A DNA stretch of 64,000 bases from Bacteroidia bacterium. GTDB taxonomy: Bacteria; Bacteroidota; Bacteroidia; Cytophagales; JAAEPT01. Below the pieces are notes generated by a model. That model saw only the letters and a list, made by a program, of their open reading frames with translations, was not told where the DNA came from and did no database searches. The stretch's first letter is position 1; each line of letters begins with the position of its first letter. Below are positions 52,341 to 61,130 of the stretch, one piece after another. The position numbers were made by a program, and so were the translations under genes. The DNA lies in contig JAUIJC010000010.1 of assembly GCA_030431525.1 (NCBI GenBank), forward strand, positions 1 through 64,000. The letters are read 5' to 3'.

Positions 52341-53465
52341 ATGAAAATCGCCGTCAACGCCCGTTTCCTATTACCCAACAAGCTGGAGGGGATTGGGTGG
52401 TTCACGCACGAAGTGTTGCAACGTATTGTCAAAGCGCATCCAGAGCATGAGTTTGTCTTCTTCTTTGACCGGAAGTATGATGAGCGGTTTGTGTATGCCG
52501 ACAATGTGAAGCCGATGGTGTTGCATCCGCAGTCGAGGCATCCGTTCCTTTGGTATTTGTGGTTTGAGCATGCTGTTCCGAGTGCGCTGAAAGCGGAAAA
52601 ACCGGACTTGTTCCTATCCACAGACAGCTATTTGTCTTTGAAGACCGATGTGCCGACTACCTTGGTGGTGCATGATTTGGCCTTTGAGCATCATCCTCAG
52701 GATGTGGGTTATTTGGTGCGTAAGTATTACAAGCATTATGTGCCAAAATTCGTGGAGAAGGCCAGCCGAATTGCCACGGTGTCGGAGTATTCCAAGCAGG
52801 ATATTGTGACCCAATACGGCACCTCGCCAGACAAGATTGATGTGGTGTACAACGGGGCGAATCCGATGTACAAGCCTTTGAGTGAGGAGGAGCAGAAAAA
52901 GGTGAAGGTTAATTATACTGGCGGGCAGGATTTCTTCTTGTTTGTCGGGGCGATTCACCCACGGAAAAACATTGCTCGCCTCTTTAAGGCCTTTGATGAA
53001 TTCAAAAAGGCGTCGAACAGCCCAATGAAGTTGGTCTTGGTCGGACGAAAGGGTTGGAGCACGGATGAGATTGAGCAAACCTATAATGCCATGAACTATA
53101 AACAGGACGTGGTGTTTACGGGTAGGCTTTCTTCGGATGATTTGGCCAAGGTGCTGGCTTCGGCCACGGCCATGACCTATGTTCCGTATTTCGAGGGCTT
53201 CGGGATTCCAATCCTTGAAGCGCAGTACGCCGATACGCCGGTGATTACCTCTAATATCACTTCCATGCCGGAGGTGGCGGGGAGTGGCGCTCATTTGGTG
53301 GATCCTTATTCGGTGGATTCCATTAAGGAAGGCTTGTTGAAAGTGGCCTTGGATAAAACCTATCGGGATTCCCTCAGGGAAGAAGGCAGGGAAAACCGAC
53401 TCCGTTTCTCTTGGGACAAGACTGCCGAAAAGGTGTGGGCTTGTATGGAGAAGAGTTTATGCTGA
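52341..53465 (+). CDS. Glycosyltransferase family 4-type enzyme
   Basis: A 374-residue GT-B glycosyltransferase. The N-terminal domain begins MKIAVNARFLLPNKLEGIGWF, and the C-terminal nucleotide-sugar domain has FLFVGAIHPRKNIARLFKAF, VLVGRKGW, FTGRLSSDDLAKVL and the GT4 ExxxE-like stretch PYFEGFGIPILEAQYADTPVI. It likely adds a sugar from a nucleotide donor to a lipid-linked or protein-linked glycan. It begins the plus-strand glycan cluster with the NodB and GT2 genes. Confidence 0.9.
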   Translation: MKIAVNARFLLPNKLEGIGWFTHEVLQRIVKAHPEHEFVFFFDRKYDERFVYADNVKPMVLHPQSRHPFLWYLWFEHAVPSALKAEKPDLFLSTDSYLSLKTDVPTTLVVHDLAFEHHPQDVGYLVRKYYKHYVPKFVEKASRIATVSEYSKQDIVTQYGTSPDKIDVVYNGANPMYKPLSEEEQKKVKVNYTGGQDFFLFVGAIHPRKNIARLFKAFDEFKKASNSPMKLVLVGRKGWSTDEIEQTYNAMNYKQDVVFTGRLSSDDLAKVLASATAMTYVPYFEGFGIPILEAQYADTPVITSNITSMPEVAGSGAHLVDPYSVDSIKEGLLKVALDKTYRDSLREEGRENRLRFSWDKTAEKVWACMEKSLC

Positions 53466-53466
53466 G

Positions 53467-53552
53467 TAATATGTATTAAGTACAATGTACAATGACTGCT
53501 ACGGCTTGAATCGTATGCAGTTGAGCATCATAATACATTGTACATAATACAC
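53467..53552. repeat. Inverted repeat GTATTANGTACAATGTA
   Basis: In the 100-base gap between the glycosyltransferase and NodB genes the left arm (around 53473-53493) is complementary to the right arm (around 53532-53552) at about 17 of 19 positions, and TACAATGTACAAT repeats the core ACAATGTA. No T run follows, so it is a repeat element rather than a clear terminator. Confidence 0.55.
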
Positions 53553-53565
53553 TGTTTCAATTTCT

Positions 53566-54192
53566 ATGTTCCTCTATCACTACGGTCCGCTATTCCGTCG
53601 CATTTTCCCTAAGTTGATGTGGCGGGTTCGCACCAAGGAGAAAAAAATGTTTCTCACCTTCGATGATGGTCCCATTCCGGGACCTACGGAGTTTGTGCTG
53701 GAAGAATTGGCAAAGTTTGATGCCAAGGCGACGTTCTTTTGTGTGGGTGATAATGTCCGCAAGCACCAAGATATTTTCCAAAAGGTGGTGGATGCAGGGC
53801 ATCGCATAGGGAACCATACCTATAATCATATCAATGGCCGAAAAACCTCCTTTGAGGATTATCTGGCCAATGTGGCTAAATGTCAGGAAGTCCTGCCTGC
53901 GAAGGTTTGTGGGGAGAGTAAGCTGTTTCGTCCGCCCTATGGCATGTTCACCCAAAAGCAAAAGGAGGCCTTGCGCAAAAAATATGATGTGGTGATGTGG
54001 GAGGTGCTCAGCGCTGATTTCTCACGGGCAGTTTCCAAGGAAAAATGCCTGCGCAAATCCATCAAACACAGTCGGGCTGGTTCAATTATCGTGTTCCACG
54101 ACAGCCTGAAAACCATTGAGAAGTTGAAATACGTGTTGCCACGCTTCTTGGAGCATTTTTCAAAACTAGGCTACACCTTTGAAACCCTCTAA
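53566..54192 (+). CDS. Polysaccharide deacetylase (NodB/CE4)
   Basis: A 208-residue carbohydrate esterase family 4 enzyme. The metal-binding and catalytic motifs are TFDDGPIPG (first Asp base, second Asp metal ligand), HRIGNHTYNH (two His ligands), FRPPYGMFT and ADFSRAVS, and a C-terminal IIVFHDS with the last His. It has no clear cleavable signal; the N-terminus is a positively charged amphipathic segment, so it is either cytoplasmic-face-bound or uses a non-classical anchor. Presumably it de-N-acetylates a glycan made by the flanking glycosyltransferases. The stop overlaps the GT2 gene by 14 bases. Confidence 0.9.
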   Translation: MFLYHYGPLFRRIFPKLMWRVRTKEKKMFLTFDDGPIPGPTEFVLEELAKFDAKATFFCVGDNVRKHQDIFQKVVDAGHRIGNHTYNHINGRKTSFEDYLANVAKCQEVLPAKVCGESKLFRPPYGMFTQKQKEALRKKYDVVMWEVLSADFSRAVSKEKCLRKSIKHSRAGSIIVFHDSLKTIEKLKYVLPRFLEHFSKLGYTFETL

Positions 54193-55180
54193 GCCTCTTA
54201 TATCAATCCTGTTGGCCGTCCGCAATGAGGAAGGTTGTGTGCTGGACTGCCTGAACAGCCTCACGCAACAGGATTATCCTTATTTGGAAATATTGATTGG
54301 TGATGATGGCTCTACGGACAAGACTCAACATTTAGTTCGGGATTTCATTCAGGACAAACCTCAGTGCTCACTTTTTAACACCTGCACCGTAGACGGGATG
54401 GCGGAAGGCAAGGCGCAGGTCTTGGCTTATTTGGCCCAAAAGGCCCAAGGTTCCCTTTTTCTATTTACAGATGCTGATATCATTCATCCCAATGCTTGGG
54501 TGAGTGAAATGTACCGCCAGTGGCGTGAAGGTCTTGGCGTAGTTATTGGCACAACAAAAATTCATTCTGAGGCAACAGGAGTGTTCGCCAAAATGCAGTC
54601 CTTGGATTTGATTCAAGGCTTTTCTCAAGTAAAAATGTTGGGGAAATGGGACATTCCCGTTTCGGCCATGGGCAATAACCTGATGGTTGCTCGGAAAGCC
54701 TACGAGGCAGTTGGTGGATATGAATCCTTGCCTTTTTCCCTCACTGAGGACTTTCAGTTGTTTCATGCCATTGTCAAAAAAGGCTTTGGTTTTGCCCACT
54801 GTTTTCACGCAAAAGGCTTGGTGGAGACCAAGCCAGAACAAAACCTTTCAGATTGGTTGAATCAACGCAAACGGTGGATGACCGGAGCTGTTCAGCTTCC
54901 TTGGTGGATGGTTGGGCTGTTGTTGATGCAAAGCCTTTGGTATCCGTTGCTTATTCTGTTGGCAATTTCGGTTTCATGGCCAGTGGCGCTCACCGCGTGG
55001 GGAGTTTCTGCATTGATAAAAGGGCTTTTTTTGAATCGAGAACTCCGAGAATTGGACAGCCATTCGCTTGGCATTTCCCTTCCACTTTTTGAAATCTTTG
55101 GGGGAGTCATGCCTGTTTTGGCCCTTGGCTATTACCTTTTTCCTGTTTCTGTTCGTTGGAAGGGTAGGACCAAGTCTTGA
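54179..55180 (+). CDS. GT2-family glycosyltransferase, membrane-bound
   Basis: A 333-residue processive-type GT2 enzyme. It has the N-terminal GT-A domain ISILLAVRNEEGCVLDCLNSL and GDDGSTDKTQHL, then LFLFTDADI (DxD-type), LTEDFQL (ED base) and QRKRWMTGA (QxxRW). At least three C-terminal membrane helices follow (for example WWMVGLLLMQSLWYPLLILL). The architecture is that of beta-glycan synthases and poly-N-acetylglucosamine-like polymerases. The TTG start overlaps the NodB gene by 14 bases, a translational coupling that pairs a polymerase with a deacetylase. Confidence 0.88.
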   Translation: MKPSKPLISILLAVRNEEGCVLDCLNSLTQQDYPYLEILIGDDGSTDKTQHLVRDFIQDKPQCSLFNTCTVDGMAEGKAQVLAYLAQKAQGSLFLFTDADIIHPNAWVSEMYRQWREGLGVVIGTTKIHSEATGVFAKMQSLDLIQGFSQVKMLGKWDIPVSAMGNNLMVARKAYEAVGGYESLPFSLTEDFQLFHAIVKKGFGFAHCFHAKGLVETKPEQNLSDWLNQRKRWMTGAVQLPWWMVGLLLMQSLWYPLLILLAISVSWPVALTAWGVSALIKGLFLNRELRELDSHSLGISLPLFEIFGGVMPVLALGYYLFPVSVRWKGRTKS

Positions 55181-55233
55181 TGGGATAGCAAGATAATTGC
55201 GAGGCTTGGGATAAAAGTATTTCAACGCCTCCA

Positions 55234-56217
55234 GTGAAAAGCACCATCTATCCATATCGCCTTAAATTCAAGTATCCTTTCCGTATTGCCCATACGCATC
55301 GGACACATACGGATTGCGTGTTTTTGCGCTTGGAGGATGGATTGGGTAATGTAGGTTGGGGTGAGGCAGTTTTCCCACCCTACATTCCAGAGAGTATTGA
55401 CAGCTTCAAGGTGTTTTTTTCAAAGATCGAGTTGCCTGAATCATTGGATGATTTGGAGTCCTATTTGGCGGATATTCATGAGCAATTCCCTGAAAGCCCG
55501 TTTTCCATTGGCTGTTTGGATATTGCCCTTCATCAGCTAAAAGCCCAACAAATGGGGCAACCGTTAGCGTCACTTTTTGGATTACCTTTTGACAATAAGC
55601 CCAGTTCTTTTACTATTGGGATTTCCTCTTTTGAGGAGATGAAGCAAAAAATCCATGAGGCTTCTGAGGAGGAATATTTCAAGCTTAAGGTGACGCAAAA
55701 TGAGATTGGGCGTATCATCGACCAATATTTGCTCATCACGGATAAGCCTTTTACCATTGATGCCAACCAAGGTTTCACCTCAAGGGAGGAAGCCTTGTTG
55801 TGGTGTGATCGCTTGGAAGGCTTGGGTGTGGCTTATGTAGAACAGCCATTTGCCAAGGATGATTTTGAAAGCCACCGTTGGCTGAAGGAGCGAAGCCCTC
55901 TTCCAATCATTGCCGATGAATCGTTTCAGCGCATTGGGGAATTGGAGCGCATCGCAAAATGCTTTGATGGCATCAATGTGAAGGTGATGAAAAGTGGGGG
56001 CTTGCAGGAGGCTTTTCATGCACTCACTCAAGCCAAACAAATGGGCTTGAAAACCTTGTTGGGTTGCATGTCCGAATCTTCTGTTGGCGTAAAATCGGCT
56101 TGGGCCTTGGCATCCTTGGCGGACTGGGTAGATTTGGATGGGCCAAAGTTGATTGTGAATGATCCGTTTGTGGTGGAAAAGGGTCTGGACCTTGATGTTT
56201 TTGGATTGAAGGAATAA
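55234..56217 (+). CDS. L-Ala-D/L-Glu (dipeptide) epimerase
   Basis: A 327-residue enolase-superfamily enzyme that epimerises dipeptides from recycled peptidoglycan. Catalytic elements are FKLKVT (KxK), FTIDANQGF and YVEQPFAKDD, IIADESF for Mg ligands, and INVKVMKSGGL (second lysine). The length is typical. The start used is GTG. It is isolated by an 80-base gap from the GT2 gene and followed by the tandem-repeat block. Other cell-wall recycling genes are not in the window. Confidence 0.9.
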   Translation: MKSTIYPYRLKFKYPFRIAHTHRTHTDCVFLRLEDGLGNVGWGEAVFPPYIPESIDSFKVFFSKIELPESLDDLESYLADIHEQFPESPFSIGCLDIALHQLKAQQMGQPLASLFGLPFDNKPSSFTIGISSFEEMKQKIHEASEEEYFKLKVTQNEIGRIIDQYLLITDKPFTIDANQGFTSREEALLWCDRLEGLGVAYVEQPFAKDDFESHRWLKERSPLPIIADESFQRIGELERIAKCFDGINVKVMKSGGLQEAFHALTQAKQMGLKTLLGCMSESSVGVKSAWALASLADWVDLDGPKLIVNDPFVVEKGLDLDVFGLKE

Positions 56218-56583
56218 CAGGATCGGAAAGCTGTTCGAAATGTTGGCTGAATCCTATTTATCGTAAAATCCTTTTCATCCTGTTCTACCTTGATTTTTAG
56301 GATTGGTAGATTGACAGGATCGGATTGTTGTTCGATGAATTGGCTGAATCCTGTTTATCAAATAATCCTTCCATCCTGTTCTACCTTGATTTTTAGGATT
56401 GGTGGATTGACAAGATAGGGTTGCAGTTCAAAGAATTGGCTGAATCCTGTTCATCGTAAAATCCTCTCATCCTGTTCTACCTTGATTTTTAGGATTGGTG
56501 GATTGACAGGATCGGATTGCAGTTCAAAGATTTGGCTGAATCCTGTTTATCAAATAATCCTTTCATCCTGTCCTACCTTGATG
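56218..56583. repeat. Tandem 96/97-bp repeat, about 3.8 copies
   Basis: Units start at 56218, 56315, 56411 and 56507 (lengths 97, 96, 96 and about 77). They have the consensus pattern CAGGATCGGATTG..TTCRAAGAATTGGCTGAATCCTGTTTATC, then a TAATCC and CATCCTGTTCTACCTTG segment, then TTTTTAGGATTGGTGGATTGA. Within a unit CAGGAT and ATCCTG repeat in inverted form, so each copy folds into a hairpin. Such ATCCTG elements are frequent between Bacteroidota genes (recollection). The array immediately follows the dipeptide epimerase stop. The remaining 131 bases up to the bioA start (56584-56714) show no gene or repeat. Confidence 0.9.
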
Positions 56584-56714
56584 AATTAACACAAGCCCCA
56601 TTTCATTCAAGCCATTCTCCGCATCCTGCCAATCAAAAAATCCTTCAAATCACGGTTCAGACTTTTTTCCATTCTAAGCCCTACCTTTGCCCACCGAACC
56701 AAAGAATTGTTTGC

Positions 56715-58010
56715 ATGACTGATTTGATTACCCGCGACGCAAAACATGTTTGGCACCCCTTTGCGCCCTTGTTGGGGCAGGCAGACCCCTTGCCGGTTGT
56801 TAAGGCCGAAGGGGTTTATTTGCATCTGGAGGATGGACGTAAAATTTTGGATGCTGTCTCTTCTTGGTGGGTGAACATTCATGGTCACGGTAATAAATAC
56901 CTCGCTGAGGCCTTGTACAAGCAGGCCTTGGAGATGGAGCACATCATCTTCGCCGGCTTTACGCACGAGCCTGCGGTTCGATTGGCGGAGCGCTTGTTGC
57001 CACTTTTGCCCGGAGGGCTGGAAAAGATGTTCTTCTCGGACAATGGTAGTACTTCGGTGGAGGTTGGTTTGAAGTTGGCCATTCAATACTGGCATAACCG
57101 AGGGGAGAAGCGACCAAAGATATTGGCGTTGGAGGGCGCCTATCATGGCGATACTTTCGGGTCCATGTCATTGGCTGGAAAATCGGCTTTCTTCGAGGCC
57201 TTTAACGACTACCTTTTTGAGGTGGTGAGCATTCCTTATCCACATGAGGGCAAGGAGCAGGAGACTTTGGATGCTTTTGAAAAAGAGGTGAAGTCAGGTG
57301 ATGTCAGCGCCTTTATTTACGAGCCATTAGTGCAAGGTTCAGCAGGAATGCGGATTTACTCGCCGGAGGTATTGGAGCGAATGCTTGCCTTGGCGAAGCA
57401 ATATGAAGTGGTGCGTGTGGCTGATGAGGTGATGACTGGTTTTGGACGTACAGGAAAGCTTTTTGCCTCGGAATACATGGAAACCGCTCCAGATATTATT
57501 TGTCTTTCCAAGGGAATCACTGGTGGTACGATGCCTTTGGGCGTAACCTGTTTGTCGTCTCGTGTGGTGGATGCGTTCCGAAATGATGAGAAAGCCAAGG
57601 CCTTCTATCATGGCCATTCCTACACCGCAAACCCATTGGCATGTTCGGTGGCAAACGCCAGCTTGGACATTTTGTTGGACGATGGCGTGAAGAACATGGC
57701 GCGCATTGAGGAGAGCCATCAAACTGCCATTTCCCGCTTTGAGAATCACCCAATGATTCGTTCCGTAAAATGTCTCGGTACGATTCTTTCGATGGAGGTG
57801 GAGACGGGTTCCCAGAGTTCCTATTTCAGTAATATTCGCGACCGGTTGTATCAAGGATTCTTGGATCAGGATGTTCTCCTACGTCCATTGGGCAATGTGG
57901 TTTACCTGCTTCCACCGTATATCATTAGTAATGAGGAGCTGGAACGCATCTATTCCCTTATCCTTGAACAGCTGGATTTGCTTCAGTCTGAGCTTCAAAA
58001 TCAGGGCTGA
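56715..58010 (+). CDS. bioA: Adenosylmethionine-8-amino-7-oxononanoate aminotransferase BioA
   Basis: A 431-residue fold-type I PLP enzyme (usual length about 430) for biotin synthesis; it transaminates KAPA to DAPA with SAM as amino donor. Family segments: HVWHPFAPLLGQ, SSWWVNIHGHG, FAGFTHEPAVRLAERL, SDNGSTSVEVGLKLA and EGAYHGDTFGSMS. DEVMTGFGRTGKLF precedes the PLP-lysine segment CLSKGITGGTMPLG. The start at 56715 is chosen because an extension to 56517 would run through the last tandem repeat unit. No other bio genes are in the window. A secreted unknown follows 27 bases later. Confidence 0.95.
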   Translation: MTDLITRDAKHVWHPFAPLLGQADPLPVVKAEGVYLHLEDGRKILDAVSSWWVNIHGHGNKYLAEALYKQALEMEHIIFAGFTHEPAVRLAERLLPLLPGGLEKMFFSDNGSTSVEVGLKLAIQYWHNRGEKRPKILALEGAYHGDTFGSMSLAGKSAFFEAFNDYLFEVVSIPYPHEGKEQETLDAFEKEVKSGDVSAFIYEPLVQGSAGMRIYSPEVLERMLALAKQYEVVRVADEVMTGFGRTGKLFASEYMETAPDIICLSKGITGGTMPLGVTCLSSRVVDAFRNDEKAKAFYHGHSYTANPLACSVANASLDILLDDGVKNMARIEESHQTAISRFENHPMIRSVKCLGTILSMEVETGSQSSYFSNIRDRLYQGFLDQDVLLRPLGNVVYLLPPYIISNEELERIYSLILEQLDLLQSELQNQG

Positions 58011-58037
58011 TTCCTAACCGCCATAAACCAAGTTTTT

Positions 58038-59603
58038 ATGAAAGCCTTTTTCTGTTTCCTTGTTGGGGTTTTATCCATTCAGTTTGCCTTCGGGCAGGCT
58101 TTGATTATGGAGAAAAACTTCGGTCAGGGTGGTCACCGAGTCCAGACTTGGAAGGGGTGTCAACCCATCAATGACAAGGAGTTTCTGACTTTGGTGCACT
58201 TGAAAGGCAAAGCGCACAAGGCGAATGTCTATTCCTTGGAGCGCCATAGCACAGCCCTTGAGGTGCGCTGGGTGGCGCCTGTGGCTGTCAAGGAAAACCA
58301 GCGGATTTCCGATTGGTTTTTCAAGGATGAAAAGGCTTTTGTCTTCGTCACTGACTGGAATGAGCAAGCTCGGAAAAGTACGCTGTTGATGACTGCCTTT
58401 GAGATGAAGAAAGGGGAGGTGGTTTCTCAAGACACGCTGTTTTCGGAAACAATTGGCATTTGGAATGACAACAGGGAAAAGGGCAAGGTGGCCGAGTCCT
58501 TTGATGAGGCGGTGGAAAGCATGCAATTGTCTGGAACGGTCGTTCCGTTGGAATTCCGTTTTCATATTGTTCATTCTCCAAATGGGAATTTCACCTTGGT
58601 CTATCGCTATGATTTCTCCCAAAAGGAATTGCTGGCCAAAGCAACGGTGTTTGACCGCTCGATGAAAAAGGTCGTTGATGGAGAGGTCAATATTGACAGA
58701 GGCATGGTGGCCGAGCAGTTTTTGGTGAATGACCGTGGGCAGGTGATTGTGGTCAAGAGTTCACCACGTGGTAAAATCGCTACGGTGAGGGTTGATTTGG
58801 CCACAAATGATTTTGTCTATTTGGAAGTACAGCCGGGCAGTAGCGCCAAGGAAAGCATCAAAGCCAAGCTGTTGGGTGATGATTCTCTAATGGTAGCCAC
58901 CTTGAATGTGAAGAACAAAGGGCTGACAGGAGTGAGTTTTGCTCGTCTAAATTTCGCCGAGCAAAGGGTCACCAAGAATGTGTTCTTCGCCATTCCTTCC
59001 AAGTTGAAAAATGAGGCACTCGAAAAGCAGAAGGAATTCAGAAAGGCCGAGGGACTTTACCGCTGGGAGAATTTTGAGCTGGTTGATTTCGCCTTGGACG
59101 AGCAGGGAAGAAGCTTTCTTTTGTTGGAAGAGCAGTTTATTCAGGCCGATGGTTTTCAATATGAAACCTCCCGAAAGTCTAACCCAAAACATTGGAAATC
59201 CCGTCCTGCTTACGTGCACACAGGCCTGACTTTCGTGTTGGCTTTCGATGCGGAGGATACGCCGATCTGGCAACAATTTGTGGCCAAACATCAAAGTACG
59301 GGCATTGTGGATGGGATGAACTCCCTTTCGGTTTTTGCCAATTGGACGTATGACGAGGAGGTCCGCCTTATTTACGCCATACCCATGAATTCCGCGACCA
59401 TGAGTACGCTTTGCTACATGGCGTTGGACAAGGAAACAGGCGAAGAGAAGAAATTTGGGGTGTTGGACAATCCAAGCAAATTGGATTTTGTGCGCCCTTA
59501 CACGTTTTGGGCGAATGACAGGGAGCTTATTTTTGTCGGTCGAAAAGGCTTGTTGGGCAAGAAGGGATTCATCCGATTGTATAAAATTATTAACAAGGAG
59601 TAA
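58038..59603 (+). CDS. Secreted unknown, probable beta-structured
   Basis: A 521-residue secreted protein (signal FFCFLVGVLSIQFAFGQ). The rest consists of repeated strand-turn patterns with charged loops (for example RQVIVVKSSPRGKIATVRV-like DRGQVIVVKSSPRGKIATVRV in parts, and FALDEQGRSFLLLEE). This suggests a beta-propeller or a large beta-sandwich array. I do not recognise a family. It begins 27 bases after bioA on the same strand and may be cotranscribed, although a functional link to biotin is unlikely. Confidence 0.7.
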   Translation: MKAFFCFLVGVLSIQFAFGQALIMEKNFGQGGHRVQTWKGCQPINDKEFLTLVHLKGKAHKANVYSLERHSTALEVRWVAPVAVKENQRISDWFFKDEKAFVFVTDWNEQARKSTLLMTAFEMKKGEVVSQDTLFSETIGIWNDNREKGKVAESFDEAVESMQLSGTVVPLEFRFHIVHSPNGNFTLVYRYDFSQKELLAKATVFDRSMKKVVDGEVNIDRGMVAEQFLVNDRGQVIVVKSSPRGKIATVRVDLATNDFVYLEVQPGSSAKESIKAKLLGDDSLMVATLNVKNKGLTGVSFARLNFAEQRVTKNVFFAIPSKLKNEALEKQKEFRKAEGLYRWENFELVDFALDEQGRSFLLLEEQFIQADGFQYETSRKSNPKHWKSRPAYVHTGLTFVLAFDAEDTPIWQQFVAKHQSTGIVDGMNSLSVFANWTYDEEVRLIYAIPMNSATMSTLCYMALDKETGEEKKFGVLDNPSKLDFVRPYTFWANDRELIFVGRKGLLGKKGFIRLYKIINKE

Positions 59604-59654
59604 GAGTGGGATGTAGGACGCTATTTCTACCCAATGATTTTCACATGAATAAAC

Positions 59655-59754
59655 AAAGGACTGAAGTCCTTTGCTGAGGAGAAACGCCCCTTCAGGGCTA
59701 CCACTTCAGAGCCCTGTAAGGGCGACATCTTCTTAGTGATGGGTAAAACCCATC
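59655..59754. repeat. Composite element of three hairpins
   Basis: Three palindromes in a row: AAAGGACTGAAGTCCTTT (59655-59672), an imperfect pair GCCCCTTCAGGGCT (59686-59699) with AGCCCTGTAAGGGC (59710-59723), and GATGGGTAAAACCCATC (59738-59754). The middle motif type occurs as dispersed repeats in several bacterial groups (recollection). It lies between the unknown secreted gene and the phosphorylase gene, with no T run after any hairpin. Confidence 0.65.
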
Positions 59755-59798
59755 GACTTGAGTGCATTTCATCCCCCGACTAATACATCGTCATAAAC

Positions 59799-60617
59799 AT
59801 GTTTGAGCAAATTAAAGAGGCCTCGGCCTATATTCAGGAGCGAGTCAATGGCTTTGTTCCGCAGGTAGGAATCATTCTTGGCACTGGACTCGGTGCCTTG
59901 ATCAACGATGTGGACGTTGAGTTTACCCTTGAGTATTCTGACATTCCATACTTCCCGATTGCCACGGTAGAGACCCATAAGGGACGCTTGGTGTTTGGTA
60001 CCTTGGAAGGAAAAAAAGTCGTGGTGATGCAAGGCCGTTTCCATTACTATGAGGGTTACTCCATGCAGGAAGTTGTTTTCCCTGTGAGGATAATGAAGCT
60101 TCTCGGCATCGAAAAATTGATGATTTCCAATGCGGCAGGAAGCATCAATGCTGGCTACAAGGTGGCCGACTTGGTCATCATCAACGACCATATCAACCTG
60201 CAACCAGCCAATCCGTTAGTTGGGCCAAATATTGATGAGCTGGGACCACGTTGGCCTGACATGAGCGAGCCTTATGACTTGGGCTTGGTGGAGCGTGGTT
60301 TAGCGATTTGTAAGCAGGAAAACATTTCTGCCCATTCAGGGGTTTATGTGTCGGTTCCGGGCCCAAACTTGGAGACCAAAGCAGAGTACCGCTACCTACG
60401 AACTATTGGTGCCGATTTAGTGGGAATGTCTACCGTTCCCGAAGTGATTGTGGCCGCTCATATGGGAATTCCAACATTTGCCGTTTCGGTGATTACTGAC
60501 ATTGGCGTGCCAGAGTTAGTGAAAAAGGTTGTGATTGAGGACATTATCGCAGCGGCCATGACTGCCGAACCAAAGTTGGCGCTGCTGTTCAGGAAAATGT
60601 TGGCTCACGAGGCCTAA
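59799..60617 (+). CDS. Purine nucleoside phosphorylase (trimeric type)
   Basis: A 272-residue phosphorylase of the trimeric (PNP/MTAP) class that cleaves inosine/guanosine with phosphate. Characteristic segments: GIILGTGLGALIND (phosphate loop Gly/Ser region), VETHKGRLVFG, GRFHYYEGYSM, SNAAGSINAGY, PGPNLETKAEYRYLR, and VTDIGVP. Length matches the family. A strong terminator follows. It is separated from its neighbours and probably transcribed alone. Confidence 0.94.
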   Translation: MFEQIKEASAYIQERVNGFVPQVGIILGTGLGALINDVDVEFTLEYSDIPYFPIATVETHKGRLVFGTLEGKKVVVMQGRFHYYEGYSMQEVVFPVRIMKLLGIEKLMISNAAGSINAGYKVADLVIINDHINLQPANPLVGPNIDELGPRWPDMSEPYDLGLVERGLAICKQENISAHSGVYVSVPGPNLETKAEYRYLRTIGADLVGMSTVPEVIVAAHMGIPTFAVSVITDIGVPELVKKVVIEDIIAAAMTAEPKLALLFRKMLAHEA

Positions 60618-60662
60618 TTGGATTGATTTGATGAAAGATTGGAACATTTCAATCTTAAGGTG

Positions 60663-60701
60663 AACCTCCCTTGGAAATTAGTTTCTTGGGAGGTTTTTCT
60701 T
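60663..60701 (+). terminator. Terminator after the phosphorylase gene
   Basis: AACCTCCC (60663-60670) and GGGAGGTT (60688-60695) with a 17-nt loop, followed by TTTCTTTG. Confidence 0.75.
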
Positions 60702-61130
60702 TGTAAATTGCCCGCAAATAAAAAGATGATATCTGAACGATTTTCTTGAAAAATGAACCAACAAAGGGGACTTGAATAGTCAAGTTGATACAGTTTAGTA
60801 AATTTCGTATATCTCTGTATTGGTTTGATTATTAGGTTGTTGTATTCTTTTTTAATCTGTTCTTTGGGAAGGGGACAGATTTACAGTTGGAATCAGGGTA
60901 TTGTTTTTGTTGAAAAACAACCATTCTTTTTGTAAGATTTTGAAGGGTAAGTTTTAAGATGTTTTTTTCAGTTTCTTTAGGGTGCCGTGATTTATAGTAT
61001 TACGTCCTATATGAGATTGGGGAAGCCTTTATGGGGGATAAGGGTTTAATTCTGTGAAAGATATGTGCACACCATAGGCTTTGATAGAAAGGAACTTTTA
61101 TGATTTTAGGAATTTGAGAAGAGGCAATCT
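60702..61130. other. AT-rich leader without recognised gene
   Basis: This 429-base region is AT-rich. I saw no RNA gene, promoter of the TAnnTTTG type, or repeat in it. The 50 bases before the next start hold AAGAGGC as a possible weak ribosome-binding site. Long untranslated leaders are common before sensor genes, but no riboswitch class was recognised. Confidence 0.4.

Noticed and set aside
56218-56583. CRISPR array
   Set aside because: The repeat unit is 96-97 bp with no distinct spacers; adjacent copies are similar throughout, so it is a tandem repeat.
56517-56714. N-terminal extension of BioA
   Set aside because: The 66 extra codons lie in the last tandem repeat unit and the gap; the family starts at MTDLITRDAKHVWHP.
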